Source: Scatosoma sp045594025
Lineage (GTDB): Bacteria > Bacillota > Clostridia > Christensenellales > Borkfalkiaceae
Assembly (NCBI GenBank): GCA_045594025.1
Contig: JAZNXS010000003.1
Location: 50,461-114,460, forward strand
Reading direction: 5' to 3'
DNA: 64,000 nucleotides
Position numbers and translations under genes: made by a program. How positions within the stretch are numbered: the first letter of the stretch is position 1; each line of letters opens with the position of its first letter. The notes below the pieces were generated by a model. The model had not been told where the DNA came from, searched no databases, and was given only the letters and a program-made list of their open reading frames with translations. Positions 8,918 to 18,575 of the stretch are shown one piece after another.

Positions 8918-11101
8918 TTATTCTTCCTCCTTCTTTTCTTCCGTCTTCTTACGTCTTTCTACAAAGCCGTCTTTCTTATCGAAATTTGCATATTTTGCAA
9001 GGAATTCCTTTCTGCCTTCTACCTTATCGCCCATGAGCGTCGTGATCATGCGTTCCGCTTTCGCCGCGTCCTCTACCGTAACTTGAATCAAGTTTCTCGT
9101 AGCAGGATTCATGGTCGTTTCCCAAAGCTGATCCGAGTTCATTTCGCCAAGACCTTTATAACGCTGTAATTGACAGCCTTTTCCCAGCTTTTCAATCTTT
9201 TCGTCGAGCTCTTTATCGTCATAGGCGTACTCCACCTTATCCCCTTTATATACCTTATAAAGAGGTGGCATACCGATATATACGTGGCCTGCGTTGACAA
9301 GCGGACGCATATAACGGAAGAAGAACGTCAACAAAATACAGCGAATGTGCATACCGTCTTGGTCGGCATCCGAAAGAATAATTACCTTATGGTAATTGAT
9401 TTTATCCAACTTGAAATCGGGATCGATACCACCGCCGATTGCACTGATCATCGTACGGATTTCTTCATTTTCCAAAATTTGAGACAGCTTCTTCTTCTCT
9501 ACGTTTAAGGGTTTACCTCTAAGCGGAAGAATGGACTGGAACTGCCTTACACGAGCTTGTTTTGCCGTACCGCCTGCGGAATCCCCCTCAACGATAAACA
9601 TTTCGTTGAGTTCAGGTTTTCTACCCGAACAGGAAGCCAGCTTCCCTATCAGCGTTAAGCCGTCGATGCTGTTTTTCGCCCTTGCGTTGTCCTTTGCCGT
9701 CTTTGCCGCAATACGAGACTTCGCCGCGCCTTGCGCCTTTTTGATGATTTCTTCCATCGTCTTTTTATAGCCGCGAACGTTCTTGAATGCATTAAAGCCT
9801 TCAATGACCGTCGCTTCTACCGCAGGACGGGCTTCCGTGTTACCGAGCTTGGTTTTCGTCTGCCCTTCAAACTGTACGTTTGCCATTTTGATGGAAAGTA
9901 CTACCGCCAAGCCTTCACTGAAATCGTCGCCTTGAAAGTTTGCGTCTTTCTCTTTTAAGAAACCGTTGCTTCTTGCGTATTCGTTCAATACTCTCGTAAG
10001 CCCCGAACGGAATCCCATTTCGTGATAACCGCCCTCCGGCGTGGGAATGTTATTGACGAACGAGAACATACTCTCTCTGTATTCGCCCGTATGCTGAATG
10101 GAAAATTCCACCTGAATATCGTTTTTCGTCGCCTTATAGTAAATAGGCTGCGCATACAGTTTTCTCTTCCCTTCGTTAAGACTTTTTACGTAATCGGAAA
10201 TACCGCCGTCATATTTGAATACAATGCGATAGGGTTCGCTTTCTAAAGCCAACTCGTCCAACTCGCCAAAGAGGGATTGCTGACCTTCGCTGAAGGTTTC
10301 TTCCAGCGTTTCAAGCTCCGTTCCTTCCTCCGCCGACGTTTCTTCCCCTTCTTCCGGCTCGTCGCCTGCAAGCAACATACGCGTGCGTCTTGCGTCCGCC
10401 ATCGTGATACGCTCGTCAATCAACGTAATTTCTACGCCGCGATTTAAGAATGCCAGCTGACGAAGACGTTCTTCCACCGTATCCAAATCAAACTGCGTTT
10501 CCGAAAATACTCTTTCGTCAGGCTTGAAACGAATGCTTGTCCCTTGACGGCTGGTTCTTACCCCCGTATCCTCCAAAGGTCCGTCCGGATCACCCGAAAT
10601 GATTTTATTCTTATTTTTTCCCGTGCCGAAATGGGAATGGAAGCTCATCTTATAGATACGCTTATTGCGGCAAACCTCAACGGTCAACCATTCAGAAAGC
10701 GCATTCGTAACCGACGCGCCTACGCCGTGCAAACCACCCGAATACTCGTAGTTGCCTTGACCGAATTTACCGCCTGCATGCAGCTTCGTGAAGACAAGCT
10801 GAACACCCGAAACCTTTTCTTTCGGGTGAATGTCGGTGGGAATACCTCTACCGTTATCTTCCACTGAAGCGCTACCGTCTGTATGCAGCGTTACCTTTAC
10901 TCTGTTTGCGTAGCCGTTTGCCGCCTCGTCGATGGCGTTATCTACGATTTCCCATAAAATATGGTGTAATCCCTTGATACCCGTCGAGCCGATGTACATA
11001 CCCGGACGCATACGAACCGCGTCCAAGCCCTCTAATACTTCCAGGTTCTTGGCGCTGTATTCGTCTTTTGCTGTTACGTCATTCTTTTTCTTCTCTGCCA
11101 T
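8918..11101 (-). CDS. parE: Type II topoisomerase subunit B (ParE/GyrB-like)
   Basis: ATPase subunit partner of the downstream subunit A, 727 aa. GHKL ATPase motifs VDNAIDEA, EDNGRGIP and GGLHGVGASVTNALS are intact, followed by the transducer and the Toprim domain (EGDSAGGTA, DADQDGMHIRC). Between the transducer strands (about residues 232-288) there is a highly acidic Glu/Asp-rich insertion of roughly 50-60 residues that ordinary GyrB/ParE lack. Promoter at 11183-11211. Forms an operon with parC. Confidence 0.9.
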   Translation of the reverse strand: MAEKKKNDVTAKDEYSAKNLEVLEGLDAVRMRPGMYIGSTGIKGLHHILWEIVDNAIDEAANGYANRVKVTLHTDGSASVEDNGRGIPTDIHPKEKVSGVQLVFTKLHAGGKFGQGNYEYSGGLHGVGASVTNALSEWLTVEVCRNKRIYKMSFHSHFGTGKNKNKIISGDPDGPLEDTGVRTSRQGTSIRFKPDERVFSETQFDLDTVEERLRQLAFLNRGVEITLIDERITMADARRTRMLLAGDEPEEGEETSAEEGTELETLEETFSEGQQSLFGELDELALESEPYRIVFKYDGGISDYVKSLNEGKRKLYAQPIYYKATKNDIQVEFSIQHTGEYRESMFSFVNNIPTPEGGYHEMGFRSGLTRVLNEYARSNGFLKEKDANFQGDDFSEGLAVVLSIKMANVQFEGQTKTKLGNTEARPAVEATVIEGFNAFKNVRGYKKTMEEIIKKAQGAAKSRIAAKTAKDNARAKNSIDGLTLIGKLASCSGRKPELNEMFIVEGDSAGGTAKQARVRQFQSILPLRGKPLNVEKKKLSQILENEEIRTMISAIGGGIDPDFKLDKINYHKVIILSDADQDGMHIRCILLTFFFRYMRPLVNAGHVYIGMPPLYKVYKGDKVEYAYDDKELDEKIEKLGKGCQLQRYKGLGEMNSDQLWETTMNPATRNLIQVTVEDAAKAERMITTLMGDKVEGRKEFLAKYANFDKKDGFVERRKKTEEKKEEE

Positions 11102-11182
11102 TTTTTCCTCAATCTTACGATATTACGACAACTATTCCCTAAAAAAAGGTCAATTTTCGCCATAATATACCATTTTAACCTT

Positions 11183-11211
11183 ATTATAACACGTTTTTTT
11201 CGTTTTTTCAA
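11183..11211 (-). promoter_or_regulatory. parE-parC promoter
   Basis: -35 TTGAAA (11206-11211), 17 bp, -10 TATAAT (11183-11188), minus strand. Confidence 0.65.
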
Positions 11212-11266
11212 ATGTTTTAACGAAAAAAGTTTTCCACACCGCGCAATTTATTTTTACACAGTCTGT

Positions 11267-13648
11267 TTATTCCACCACGGCGAGTTCTTTCAACGCTCTG
11301 GTATACGCAATATATTTTTCACTCTCCGACATGCCGTTGGGAATCACAGCGACGGAGGTAAACTCTAAGCCCTTGCTTTCATACACGGTCATGATATTGA
11401 TTTTTGAACGCGAAATTTTCCCCTTGACGCGGATATCGTTATACGATTTACGCATATAATTTTCCTTTTCCGCCTCAGAGCAAATAATCGCCTTTAACCC
11501 TTTCTTCTCCTTGAAAAATCCGCTGATTTTTTTCGCAGGAATTTGCACGACTTCGGGGCCGTCGTAACCAATCGATTGCATACCGATATTCAATTCCTTG
11601 GAAACGTAGGAAACAATCTGATTGGTGTTACGATAGTTTTGATTCAATTCGTAAATCTCAAAATCAGTAAAGACTTCCTTCCAGTCCTTGACACCTCTCC
11701 AAGCCGTAACGTTTTGCGCGATGTCGCCGAATACGTTAAACGAGGCTTTCGCATTGATTTTACGAAGCAAATCGTATTCGCATGCGGAAATATCCTGCCC
11801 CTCGTCTACGAATACGTAGGAATAAGCAGGCGAAAGTCTATCGCTGATTCCTGCGCAAATCACGCAAAGCGCATAAGCGTCCGAAGCGTACATATTTTTC
11901 GAAGTCATGCCGTATTGCATTTTATATTGTTTGACGGTTTCACGGTAAAAATACCGCGCAATATCGATAAATCCGTTGCCACCGCCGATTTCCGAAAAGG
12001 TTTTCTCTCCTTTCAGATACATATAAAATTCAGAAAAAGCCGTGTTGGAATCCCCGACAATACGCACTTTTTCCCGTACTTTGTCGATTTCTTGTAAAAT
12101 CTCCTTACGACGGGCAATACGGTCTGCGTACATGTATACATCCACGTCGCCCACTCTTTGCTTGAATCGCATCAAATCGGACATTTCTCTTTCCACGTCG
12201 ACACGCAGCTCCGCAAGGGAATTTTCTGCCTCGGCAATGACTTTCTCCGTCGCACGGACAGCAAACGTCGCGCTTTTATAGAAAGACATCAACTGACGGT
12301 AGAAATACTCGGGGGAACGTTCGGTTTGCAGTGTACCGTCGAAGAAATCCTCGATATCCAAAATGCAATTCATCAATTCGCGGAAGGGTTTCGTGTAATA
12401 TAAACCTCCCTCTTTCCGTTCTTTAATTTCCCCAAGGACAGCTCTCCGTACGCGCATTGACGCATTTTTAATACTTTCGTACGCAGAAAGCTGTTTCTTG
12501 CTTTCCCGAATAATATCCTCAATGAAATCTTTGCACTCTTCTCCCGTGAACAAGCCGTAAAGATTATCGAAAACTTTATCCTGTTTTTTCTTGATATCCG
12601 CAACGAATTTGGGAGAATATACGTAGGCAAGATAATCCTTGTTCTCCTCCTGCGTCACATCGATTTTATCCGTCAAATCGATTTTCTCGTTTTTGAGAAC
12701 TTGCAGGAAATACTCGTATGCCGTACTCGTTTTTACCCTTTCTAGCTCCAAGATTTCCGCCAACTCGTCTATAAATGAATTAAACGAATGGCTGGGCGTA
12801 ATAATCAAGACGTCGCGTGGGCGAATGTTTTCATTATTATACATTAGGTAGCTGAGTCTGTGCAGCATGACCATCGTCTTACCGCTACCTGCACAGCCTT
12901 GCAACACAAAATTTCCCTCTTCCGGACGGGTGATGATTTCGTACTGCTTTTCCTGAATGGTTTCAATAATATCCTTAACCGAAGTTTCTTCCTTGCGCGC
13001 TTTAATGATTTCCCGAAGATAAGGATCTAAAACGTTTTCCTCGTCTCTATCCGCAATTTCCTCTGCCGAAAGATAGTCTTTCAGGGACAAATACTCGTTT
13101 TTGAAATCCAATACCTTACCGCTTTTCGTACGAATCGCGCGGCGAAGTACCGTCTTGTATTCGTATTCATTGAACGTAAACGTGGAACAGCTCTTTTGAT
13201 AATACCGACGCGCAACGGGAGTACGCCAATCGAGGATTTCCAGTTTAATATCCCCCTTTTTCCCGATATAATAGCTGTTATACCCCTCTTTATTATCAAT
13301 CAAATCCATTCTTGCAAAATACGGTTCGTTAAAGAATGGATGATAGGTTTCTACCTTTTCATTTTGACGTTCGATTTCCGCAAGCAAATTTTTAATCTTA
13401 CGGTAGGTTTCCGCGTTGTCCTTTTCTTCCCGTTCCAAACGCGCAATCTCTGCCTTTGCCTCCCGAATCGCATTTTTATGCGGACGGATACGGATAAGAC
13501 GCAGCATCTGCATCACGGCTTCCATGTGTTCGTCCTCGTATGCGCGCTGTTTTTCGTCATCCAAAAGGGACAGGAACCACTCACGGTCGCCTGCCTTCTT
13601 TGGATCAATCATCGAAATCAACTTGTCATACGGGATTTTTTCGGACAT
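11267..13648 (-). CDS. helD: HelD-like UvrD/Rep-family ATPase (RNA polymerase recycling)
   Basis: 793 aa superfamily-1 helicase-like ATPase. The N-terminal ~110 residues form a charged antiparallel coiled coil (ERLEREEKDN-type segment) as in HelD, which inserts into the RNA polymerase secondary channel to release stalled enzyme. Walker A GCAGSGKTMVMLHRL lies near residue 249, Walker B FVDEGQDIS and motif V/VI regions (MTVYESKGLEF, YIAYTRALKELAVVE) follow, with a long helical insert between the RecA lobes. RBS GGAGGGG. A monocistronic gene; its role is taken from family knowledge. Confidence 0.85.
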   Translation of the reverse strand: MSEKIPYDKLISMIDPKKAGDREWFLSLLDDEKQRAYEDEHMEAVMQMLRLIRIRPHKNAIREAKAEIARLEREEKDNAETYRKIKNLLAEIERQNEKVETYHPFFNEPYFARMDLIDNKEGYNSYYIGKKGDIKLEILDWRTPVARRYYQKSCSTFTFNEYEYKTVLRRAIRTKSGKVLDFKNEYLSLKDYLSAEEIADRDEENVLDPYLREIIKARKEETSVKDIIETIQEKQYEIITRPEEGNFVLQGCAGSGKTMVMLHRLSYLMYNNENIRPRDVLIITPSHSFNSFIDELAEILELERVKTSTAYEYFLQVLKNEKIDLTDKIDVTQEENKDYLAYVYSPKFVADIKKKQDKVFDNLYGLFTGEECKDFIEDIIRESKKQLSAYESIKNASMRVRRAVLGEIKERKEGGLYYTKPFRELMNCILDIEDFFDGTLQTERSPEYFYRQLMSFYKSATFAVRATEKVIAEAENSLAELRVDVEREMSDLMRFKQRVGDVDVYMYADRIARRKEILQEIDKVREKVRIVGDSNTAFSEFYMYLKGEKTFSEIGGGNGFIDIARYFYRETVKQYKMQYGMTSKNMYASDAYALCVICAGISDRLSPAYSYVFVDEGQDISACEYDLLRKINAKASFNVFGDIAQNVTAWRGVKDWKEVFTDFEIYELNQNYRNTNQIVSYVSKELNIGMQSIGYDGPEVVQIPAKKISGFFKEKKGLKAIICSEAEKENYMRKSYNDIRVKGKISRSKINIMTVYESKGLEFTSVAVIPNGMSESEKYIAYTRALKELAVVE

Positions 13649-13756
13649 TTTGCCCCTCCGAACTTGTACTTATTTTTTATAATAGCATATTTATTTGAAA
13701 AAAGAAACAGTTTGAACGAAAATTTTTCCAAATAAATTTTTCGACAAAATTTGCGC

Positions 13757-13788
13757 TTATATAAAAAAGAAACCCGCCGTTGGCGGGT
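13757..13788 (-). terminator. argS terminator
   Basis: Stem ACCCGCC/GGCGGGT (13772-13778, 13782-13788), 3-nt loop, followed on the minus strand by TTTCTTTTTTAT. Confidence 0.85.
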
Positions 13789-13805
13789 AATTTCCTTTTA
13801 TTTCG

Positions 13806-15509
13806 TTACATTTTATCGGGGATACCGATACCAAGAAGCGCAAATGCGTTTGTCAGCGCTTGCAAGGAAGCTTGCGTTAACGCCAAACGGAAATTTTTCG
13901 TCTTTTCGTCTTCTGCTGCAAGAATTTTGCAATCAAAGTAGAATTTATTGAACTTTTGCGCTACGTCCACCGCAAAACGTGCAATCATGGACGGTTCGTA
14001 TTTCTCCGCCGCGCCTTTGACGGTGTCGGGCAAGGTGGCAATCGCCTTTACAAGCTCGATTTCCTGCGTGGTAAGCTCTGGAATTTCAAAGCTTTCAGGC
14101 ACACCGCCCTTTTGCAACACCGATTTTGCTCTTGCGCAGGTGTATTGCACGTAAACGCTGGTTTCCCCATCAAAATTCAGCACTTTATCGTACGAGAATA
14201 CGATATCTTTGATTTTATTGTTATACAAAGCACCGAAAATAACCGCGCCAACACCGACTTTTTGCGCCACTTCTTCTTTATTTTCAAGATTTGGATTCTT
14301 TTCGTCGATAATCGTATACGCCTTTTCTATACACTTTTTAATAACGTCTTCCAAAAATACGACGTTGCCCTTTCTCGTGGACATCGTTCCCTCTTCTAAG
14401 GAAACCATACCGTACGCAACGTGAACAAGGTCTTTTGCCCATTCCTTTCCCATCATTTCCAACACTTTAAAGAACTGTTTGAAGTGCAAATTCTGCTGGT
14501 AGGCAACTACGTAAAGGCATTTGTGGAAATCATACGTCGCTTTTCTATACATCGCAGCAGACATATCGCGCGTGGCATACAAGGACGTGCCGTCCGATTT
14601 CAAGATAATGCAAGGGGGCATATTGTAATCGTCCAACAGCACAACCTGCGCGCCTTGGCTTTCCACAAGCAAGCCCTTTTCTTTCAATTCATCGACAACG
14701 GGACCCATTTTATCCGAATAGAAGCTTTCGCCTGCGTACGAATCAAAATGAATATCCAACATTTCATAGATTTTTTGTACGTCCTTTAACGTCAAATCTT
14801 TAAACCAATGGAACAGAGAAAGACATTCTTCATCCCCTTGTTCAATTTTCTTGAAATATGCGCGCGCTTCGTCGTCATACTCGGGATGGATTTCCGCTTC
14901 CTGATGGAATTTCACATACAATTCGTTCAGGGCACGAATACCGCCCTTTTCAATCGTTTCCTTATCCCCCCAACGTTTGTAGGCAGAAATGAGTTTACCG
15001 AACTGCGTACCGTAATCCCCAAGATGGTTAATACCCACCGCTTTATAGCCAAGGAAATTAAAAATACGATATAATGCGCCGCCGAGCACCGTCGTGGACA
15101 AATGCCCGATATGGAAAGGCTTTGCAATATTAATAGACGAATAGTCAAGGCAAATCGTCTTACCTACGCCCTCCGTCGATGCGCCGTATTTTTCCCTTTC
15201 AGAAAGGATTTTGTCAAGCGTAGTACGCACGAATCCGTCCTTGTTTATCTTAAAATTAAGATAACCGTTGACTGCGGATACTTCAGAAAGTACTTTGTCA
15301 GACATAATTGCTTCGTCAGACATAATACTATTTTTTAATTCTTCCGCAATCATAACCGGGCTCTTTCTCATGAGCTTTGCAAACTTAAAGCAAGGCAAGG
15401 CATAGTCCCCCATTTCAAGGTTGGGAGGCAATGCAAGTAACTCGTACAACTCCGCTTTGCTAACACCCTCTACGTTTATTTTTTCAACGATATATTGCTT
15501 ATAATCCAT
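13806..15509 (-). CDS. argS: Arginyl-tRNA synthetase
   Basis: Class I aminoacyl-tRNA synthetase charging tRNA-Arg, 567 aa. N-terminal Arg-tRNA-synt_N domain (about 1-80), catalytic Rossmann domain with the HIGH motif in AKPFHIGHLSTT, the KMSKS-like MSTRKGN, and a C-terminal DALR anticodon-binding domain ending in ALLGIGIPDKM. Full length. Divergent from ychF; both promoters lie in the 150 bp gap. Confidence 0.97.
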   Translation of the reverse strand: MDYKQYIVEKINVEGVSKAELYELLALPPNLEMGDYALPCFKFAKLMRKSPVMIAEELKNSIMSDEAIMSDKVLSEVSAVNGYLNFKINKDGFVRTTLDKILSEREKYGASTEGVGKTICLDYSSINIAKPFHIGHLSTTVLGGALYRIFNFLGYKAVGINHLGDYGTQFGKLISAYKRWGDKETIEKGGIRALNELYVKFHQEAEIHPEYDDEARAYFKKIEQGDEECLSLFHWFKDLTLKDVQKIYEMLDIHFDSYAGESFYSDKMGPVVDELKEKGLLVESQGAQVVLLDDYNMPPCIILKSDGTSLYATRDMSAAMYRKATYDFHKCLYVVAYQQNLHFKQFFKVLEMMGKEWAKDLVHVAYGMVSLEEGTMSTRKGNVVFLEDVIKKCIEKAYTIIDEKNPNLENKEEVAQKVGVGAVIFGALYNNKIKDIVFSYDKVLNFDGETSVYVQYTCARAKSVLQKGGVPESFEIPELTTQEIELVKAIATLPDTVKGAAEKYEPSMIARFAVDVAQKFNKFYFDCKILAAEDEKTKNFRLALTQASLQALTNAFALLGIGIPDKM

Positions 15510-15541
15510 AATCGGTACCTTCGTTTGATTTTTACCATATT

Positions 15542-15570
15542 ACTATAACATATTTTTTTAATTTGGGCAA
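15542..15570 (-). promoter_or_regulatory. argS promoter
   Basis: -35 TTGCCC (15565-15570), 17 bp, -10 TATAGT (15542-15547), minus strand. Confidence 0.65.
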
Positions 15571-15598
15571 GTATTTTTTCAAATTGGGCGAGTTTAAT

Positions 15599-15627
15599 TT
15601 GCCAAAATTTGAATTTTGTATTATAAT
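15599..15627 (+). promoter_or_regulatory. ychF promoter
   Basis: -35 TTGCCA (15599-15604), 17 bp, -10 TATAAT (15622-15627), plus strand. Confidence 0.7.
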
Positions 15628-15662
15628 AGAGCAGAAAATTGATTAAAAGGAATGTTTTAGAT

Positions 15663-16778
15663 ATGAAACTTGGTGTTGTTGGTCTTCCCAACGTAGGAAA
15701 ATCCACTCTTTTCAATGCAATCACACATGCAGGCGCTGAATGCGCGAATTATCCTTTCTGTACAATTGAGCCTAACGTGGGCGTTGTTGCCGTTCCCGAT
15801 GAACGCCTTGACAAGCTCGCCGCGCTGTACGATAGCAAAAAGGTCACCCCTGCCGTTATCGAATTCGTGGATATTGCAGGTCTTGTTAAGGGCGCTTCCC
15901 GCGGCGAAGGTTTGGGGAATAAGTTCCTCTCTCATATCCGTGAGGTAGACGCAATCGTACACGTTGTACGTTGCTTTGAAGACGCTAACATTACGCACGT
16001 CGATAATAAAATCGATCCCGTAGACGATATTGAAACGATTAACTTAGAGCTTGTTATGTCGGATATGGAAGCCGTTCAAAACCGTATGAATAAGGTAAAA
16101 GTGCAGGCGCGCGGCGGTTCAGATAAAAAAGCGGTAGAAGAATACGCCTTCCTCGAACGTTTATATGCGCATTTGGAAAGCGAAAAACCTGCGCGCAACT
16201 TCGATTTTGCAGACGGTGAAGACGAATTTATGAAAAATTGCTTCCTTTTGACTAGCAAGCCCGTTATTTACGCCGCAAATATCAAGGAAGACGATATGGG
16301 TAAGGACGAAGATTCCCTTCCCCACGTTGTAAAAGTAAAGGAATTTGCCGCTAAAGAAGGCGCGGAAGTGCTTGTCATTTGCGCAAAAACGGAAGAAGAG
16401 CTTTCGCAAATGGATCCTGACGATAAGGCCATATTTATGGAAGAATTCGGGCTTGGTGAAAGCGGCCTTGACCGTTTGATTAAAAAATCCTACGCATTAC
16501 TCGGCTTGATCTCCTATCTTACGGCAGGCGAGAAAGAAACGAGAGCTTGGACGATTGTAAAAGGCACGAAAGCGCCTCAAGCCGCAGGAAAAATCCATAC
16601 GGACTTTGAAAAAGGATTTATTCGTGCAGACGTTGTGAACTGGGAAATCCTCGTAACGCTTGGCTCGATCGCCGCAGCAAAGGCGGAAGGCAAAGTTCGC
16701 TCTGAAGGTAAGGAATACATCATGCAAGACGGCGACGTTGTAGAATATTACTTCAACGTTTCCAAGAGCAGTAAATAA
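15663..16778 (+). CDS. ychF: Redox-regulated ATPase YchF (Obg family)
   Basis: Ribosome-associated P-loop NTPase of the Obg superfamily that prefers ATP; 371 aa. G1 GLPNVGKSTLF, the switch region with DIAGLVKGASRGEGLGNKFL, and the C-terminal TGS domain (GTKAPQAAGKIHTDFEKGFIR) are all present. The start chosen is the ATG at 15663 (MKLGVVGLPNVGKS) with AAAGGA upstream; the frame extends to an unsupported TTG 24 nt earlier. Single gene with its own promoter and terminator. Confidence 0.96.
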   Translation: MKLGVVGLPNVGKSTLFNAITHAGAECANYPFCTIEPNVGVVAVPDERLDKLAALYDSKKVTPAVIEFVDIAGLVKGASRGEGLGNKFLSHIREVDAIVHVVRCFEDANITHVDNKIDPVDDIETINLELVMSDMEAVQNRMNKVKVQARGGSDKKAVEEYAFLERLYAHLESEKPARNFDFADGEDEFMKNCFLLTSKPVIYAANIKEDDMGKDEDSLPHVVKVKEFAAKEGAEVLVICAKTEEELSQMDPDDKAIFMEEFGLGESGLDRLIKKSYALLGLISYLTAGEKETRAWTIVKGTKAPQAAGKIHTDFEKGFIRADVVNWEILVTLGSIAAAKAEGKVRSEGKEYIMQDGDVVEYYFNVSKSSK

Positions 16779-16788
16779 GAAATAATGC

Positions 16789-16828
16789 ACACCCCCTGCG
16801 AAAGAAAATTTCGCAGGGGGTGTATTTT
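16789..16828. terminator. Strong bidirectional terminator between convergent genes
   Basis: 15-bp perfect stem (16789-16803 with 16809-16823; core ACACCCCCTGCGAAA), 5-nt loop and a T run after it on the plus strand. Serves ychF and probably the convergent downstream gene. Confidence 0.9.
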
Positions 16829-17286
16829 TATAAAATTCCTCTTTCCTTTAGATAATCTTCGACGATTTGCGCCGCGCACGCAACTATATCTCCGCAAGCG
16901 CGTTTTTTATAATATTCCGGAGTTCGAGGCTCTGCCTCGCCGCCTATCTCTACCTTTACGTTTGATTTTCGAAGCAGTTCCGCACAAATCAAGCTGCCTT
17001 GCGCCTCCTGAAACCGTCTCGCCAACTCCTGTACAATGGCGTACGTTTCCTTTTTATTTTCAGGGGAAACTTCTGCCTTGGCAAACACCATTCCGACAAC
17101 GGTCGCCATGCCGCTTACCGCACCGCAGGTCAAACGCAATCTACTAAATCCACCGCCGAACGGCAAAGTGATTTTCAATAGAACGTCCTCCTCCAACCCC
17201 ATAACGTCCGCAAAAGCAAACGCTACCGCTTGAGAACACGCATAACCCTTTAAGAAATTTTCTTTTGCTCTTTCCGCCCTTGACAT
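16828..17286 (-). CDS. C_GCAxxG_C_C family protein (putative redox protein)
   Basis: 152 aa cytoplasmic protein of the C_GCAxxG_C_C family, named for its conserved cysteines: here YACSQAVAFAFAD, GFSRLRLTCGAVSGM, SLICAELLR and KRACGDIVACAAQIVEDYL. The family is thought to be redox active or metal binding; no substrate is established. RBS AGGAGGAAGG is excellent. Its start region overlaps the divergent promoter of the phosphopantetheinyl transferase gene. Confidence 0.85.
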   Translation of the reverse strand: MSRAERAKENFLKGYACSQAVAFAFADVMGLEEDVLLKITLPFGGGFSRLRLTCGAVSGMATVVGMVFAKAEVSPENKKETYAIVQELARRFQEAQGSLICAELLRKSNVKVEIGGEAEPRTPEYYKKRACGDIVACAAQIVEDYLKERGIL

Positions 17287-17308
17287 TTTCCCTTCCTCCT
17301 GTTATAAT
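17280..17308 (+). promoter_or_regulatory. Consensus promoter giving a near-leaderless mRNA
   Basis: Perfect -35 TTGACA (17280-17285), 17 bp, perfect -10 TATAAT (17303-17308). The ATG of the downstream gene is at 17320, so the predicted 5' leader is only about 5 nt, with no room for a ribosome site. The -35 overlaps the start codon of the divergent gene. Confidence 0.8.
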
Positions 17309-17319
17309 ATTGTCGTATT

Positions 17320-17832
17320 ATGGAAAAAATCTTTTATGCTGATACAACTAAATACTCTTCCGAGCTTGCTTTAAGAAAAATTCTTTCTAGCCATTACGGA
17401 ATCGCTAATGCAAGCATTTTGCGTACGGAGCATGGGAAACCGTATGTAGAGAACGGCCCTGCTTTCTCCGTTACCCACACAAGAAACCGTATGTATATCA
17501 TTGTGGATAAAGATACTATCGGTATCGATTCCGAGTCCATTTCCCGTCTCCCCTTTTACGACACCATCGTGAAAAAGTTTGCGGAAATCGAACAAGCGGA
17601 AATCACCTCCGCGGAAGAATTTTTAAAGCATTGGGTGGTAAAAGAAAGCGCCGTGAAATACTTAGGCAGTACGCTTGCCTTGGATTTAAAGAACTTCACG
17701 TACGTCAACGGAAAGCTCACCTATAAAGACGAAGCTTTCCCTGCTACCTTATCCCTTTTAACACATGAAGATTATTTGATATGTATTTGCGGCGCAAAAC
17801 ACTACGAAAATGTAGAGTTTATTGCCCTTTGA
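17320..17832 (+). CDS. 4'-phosphopantetheinyl transferase superfamily protein
   Basis: Would transfer the phosphopantetheine arm from CoA to a carrier-protein serine. 170 aa, at the short end for Sfp-type and nearer AcpS/HetI-like sizes. Signature motifs: SVTHTRN (about residue 47), GIDSE with metal ligands (about 67-71), and WVVKESAVKYLG, matching WxxKEA. No other in-frame ATG lies near the start, and the consensus promoter ends 11 nt before it, so translation is probably from a (near) leaderless mRNA. Target carrier unknown. Confidence 0.8.
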   Translation: MEKIFYADTTKYSSELALRKILSSHYGIANASILRTEHGKPYVENGPAFSVTHTRNRMYIIVDKDTIGIDSESISRLPFYDTIVKKFAEIEQAEITSAEEFLKHWVVKESAVKYLGSTLALDLKNFTYVNGKLTYKDEAFPATLSLLTHEDYLICICGAKHYENVEFIAL

Positions 17833-17899
17833 AGATTATTATAGCATAAAAAAACGAAAAACTCAAGAAAATATATAGATTTATAGGAGAATAGAGAAT

Positions 17900-18556
17900 A
17901 TGATCGGTGCAGTAATTGCCATGCAAAGTGAAGCAGATATCCTACTGGAAGAAATGAACGTAATGAGTTCGCTGACGGTAAGCGGAAAGAAAATCCACGT
18001 CGGTAAAGCTTATGGGAAAGACGTTGCCCTTTGCGTTTGCGGCGTCGGTAAAGTGAATGCGGCGCTCGGTACACAACTTCTCGTTAGCAAGTTCGACGCA
18101 GAAAAAATCTTGAATTTCGGCGTGGCAGGTAGCTTAAACGCCAACACCAAGCTTTGCGAGGTTTACCAAATTTCCGGCGCGGTACAATTCGACTTTGACT
18201 TAGTGCAGCTCAACGGCACGAAAATCGGTACACTCAACGAATACACAGAAAATTACCTCTCGCTAAACCTTTTGAAAGGCAATTTTGAAAAGCGCAAGTT
18301 GGGCACAGCCGACCGGTTTAACGATTCGCCCGACGATTACAAGCTCTTAATCGAAGAGCTTCGCGCGGATATCCGTGACATGGAAGGCGGCGCTGTTGTA
18401 CAAGCGGCTTACGCCGCAGAGCTCCCCGTATATTCGGTTAAAGCAATTTCCGACGTAGCGGGTAGCGGTAGCACCACCGAACAATATCTCGAAAACAAAG
18501 ACAAGGCACTGAAAAATTTGAAAGCGGCGTTGCCTGCGATTTTTGAATCCCTTTAA
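17900..18556 (+). CDS. mtnN: 5'-methylthioadenosine/S-adenosylhomocysteine nucleosidase
   Basis: Cleaves the glycosidic bond of MTA and SAH, recycling adenine and methionine precursors. 218 aa, one PNP/UDP phosphorylase-type domain. It shows the family start MIGAVIAMQSEA, the CGVGKVNAALGTQ block, FGVAGSLN and the nucleoside-binding DMEGGAVVQAAY with the Met-Glu pair; the catalytic Asp lies in AISDVAGSG. RBS ATAGGAG. Followed after 19 bp by ung, probably cotranscribed. Confidence 0.88.
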   Translation: MIGAVIAMQSEADILLEEMNVMSSLTVSGKKIHVGKAYGKDVALCVCGVGKVNAALGTQLLVSKFDAEKILNFGVAGSLNANTKLCEVYQISGAVQFDFDLVQLNGTKIGTLNEYTENYLSLNLLKGNFEKRKLGTADRFNDSPDDYKLLIEELRADIRDMEGGAVVQAAYAAELPVYSVKAISDVAGSGSTTEQYLENKDKALKNLKAALPAIFESL

Positions 18557-18575
18557 TAACTGAAGAGGTGCGCAT

